Assembly: GCF_938030725.1 (NCBI RefSeq)
Contig: NZ_CALHIQ010000022.1
Span: 1-13,471 of the forward strand
Source: an uncultured Fretibacterium sp.
Lineage (GTDB): Bacteria > Synergistota > Synergistia > Synergistales > Aminobacteriaceae
DNA length: 13,471 nucleotides
Direction of reading: 5' to 3'
Part shown: positions 12,519 to 13,471 of the stretch, piece by piece
Layout of the letters: each line of letters begins with the position of its first letter
How positions within the stretch are numbered: position 1 is the stretch's first letter
The notes under the pieces: model-generated
Told to the model about the DNA's origin: nothing
Seen by the model: the letters and a program-made list of their open reading frames with translations, nothing else
Database searches by the model: none
Translations under genes and position numbers: made by a program

Positions 12519-13471
12519 ATGAACGGTGATCGCGTGAAGCGGGTGCTGTGCGGGATGCGGGAGCTTGGGGTGACGGATTTTCTTCTGATGGACCCCCTGT
12601 CCATCCTCTACCTGACGGGGCAGGACGTCCACCCCATGGAGCGGTTCTTCGCGCTCGGCCTGCGCGAGGACGGGAGGCCCATCCTCTTCGCAAACCGGCT
12701 GTTCGGGCTGAAGGAGGACCCGGACCTGGAGGTCGTCCTCCACTCGGACGGGGACCCGGTGATGGCGCTCGTGACGGAGCGCCTCCGGCACGGGAACGTT
12801 GGAAAGCTGGGCGTCGACAAGGGGATGCCGGCGCGCTTCCTGCTGCCGCTCCTGGAGCGCTGGGCGCCGGAGGACCTGATCGTCGCCTCGCCGGCCGTGG
12901 ACCTGGCCCGGGGCGTGAAGGACGCGGAGGAGCGGGAGAGGATGGCCGCCTCCTCCCGCGTCAACGATCAGGCCATGGAGCGCTTCAAAGGCCTCGTTCA
13001 CGAGGGCGTCACGGAGGCGGAGGTGGCCCGCCAGCTCATGGACATCTACCTCGAACTGGGGGCGCAGGGCTTCTCCTTCAGCCCTCTGGTGGCCTTCGGC
13101 GCCAACGCTGCGGACCCGCATCACGCGCCGGACGGGACGGTCCTCAAGGAAGGGGACTGCGTCCTGTTCGACGTGGGCTGCCGAAAGGACGGTTACTGCT
13201 CGGACATGACGCGGACGTTCTTCTGGCGTTCGGCGTCGGAGCACCATCGCCAGGTCTATGAAACGGTGCGGCGGGCTCAGGAAACGGCGGAGGCCGGCGT
13301 AAGGCCGGGAGTGAGGCTCTGCGACATCGACGCCTTGGCGCGGGACGTCATCACGGCGGCGGGGTACGGGCCAAACTTCACCCACCGTCTCGGACATTTC
13401 ATCGGGCTTGAAACGCACGAGTACGGCGACGTGTCGCCGGCAGACCATCGCCTGACGGAGCCGGGGATGAT
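12519..13471 (+). CDS. M24 metallopeptidase, Xaa-Pro dipeptidase/aminopeptidase type (3' end outside window)
   Basis: The frame is open from ATG 12519 to the window edge, 317 codons plus two bases, with no stop. Residues 1 to about 130 match the N-terminal creatinase-like domain (LLMDPLSILYLTG near 22-34). From about 145 it is the pita-bread catalytic domain: DPHHAPDGTVLKEGD (195-209), then metal ligands Asp218 in LFDVG and Asp229 in YCSDMTRTF, and His293 in RLGHFIGLETHE. The two Glu ligands normally found further on lie beyond the window. Such enzymes cleave Xaa-Pro dipeptides or N-terminal Xaa-Pro bonds in the cytoplasm using Mn or Co. AAGGAGG (12502-12508) is the ribosome-binding site, 10 bases from the ATG; an in-frame TTG at 12513 is an alternative start. 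It is probably not functionally tied to the iron cluster. Confidence 0.9.
   Translation, partial: MNGDRVKRVLCGMRELGVTDFLLMDPLSILYLTGQDVHPMERFFALGLREDGRPILFANRLFGLKEDPDLEVVLHSDGDPVMALVTERLRHGNVGKLGVDKGMPARFLLPLLERWAPEDLIVASPAVDLARGVKDAEERERMAASSRVNDQAMERFKGLVHEGVTEAEVARQLMDIYLELGAQGFSFSPLVAFGANAADPHHAPDGTVLKEGDCVLFDVGCRKDGYCSDMTRTFFWRSASEHHRQVYETVRRAQETAEAGVRPGVRLCDIDALARDVITAAGYGPNFTHRLGHFIGLETHEYGDVSPADHRLTEPGM

Noticed and set aside
11305..13448. Overlapping minus-strand open frames opposite permease 3, ATPase 2 and the M24 peptidase
   Set aside because: No motifs, and all plus-strand genes here have complete family signatures and ribosome-binding sites.

Overview
The window comes from a GC-rich bacterial chromosome. 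It looks like an anaerobic or microaerophilic bacterium with an extracytoplasmic redox/iron compartment. A Synergistota-like organism would fit the gene mix, but this is a low-confidence guess because no rRNA or other marker gene is present. All recognised intact genes are on the + strand.

Region 1 (about 50-2640) is distinctly AT-richer than the rest. It holds a two-gene unit: an ornithine cyclodeaminase/mu-crystallin superfamily protein (164-1159) and a YeiH/UPF0324-type membrane transporter (1184-2236). Directly after it lies a decayed transposase fragment on the - strand (2245-2377) and about 250 bp with nothing recognisable. The base composition and the transposase remnant suggest an acquired segment.

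Region 2 (2634-12456) is one dense, GC-rich gene cluster that starts at an extended -10 promoter overlapped by an AT-rich dyad. Gene order: FTR1-type iron permease with a long extracytoplasmic domain; P19/Tp34-type periplasmic iron-binding protein; strong hairpin terminator/attenuator; DUF2318 polytopic membrane protein with a Cys-rich domain; two FtsX/MacB-like ABC permeases; their ATPase; an FMN-binding protein with a flavinylation motif; a four-helix DUF4418-type Cys/His membrane protein; a third FtsX/MacB-like permease; and a second ATPase. The first six match the layout of the Campylobacter jejuni p19 iron locus (Cj1658-Cj1663). The cluster as a whole looks like high-affinity iron uptake combined with a membrane and extracytoplasmic electron-transfer chain. 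Most junctions are overlaps or short gaps, so co-transcription is likely. The terminator after p19 probably sets different transcript levels for the first two genes and the rest.

Region 3 (12519 to the window end) is the 5' part of an M24 metallopeptidase (Xaa-Pro dipeptidase/aminopeptidase type) that runs off the window. It lies beyond a weak hairpin and is probably unrelated to iron uptake.

Points worth a second look are the combined iron/flavin/thiol gene set, an apparent AUA start codon for the DUF2318 gene, the operator-like dyad on the promoter, a duplicated gene-junction sequence between the first two permeases, a repeated hairpin motif before two of the membrane genes, and a vicinal cysteine pair in the third permease.
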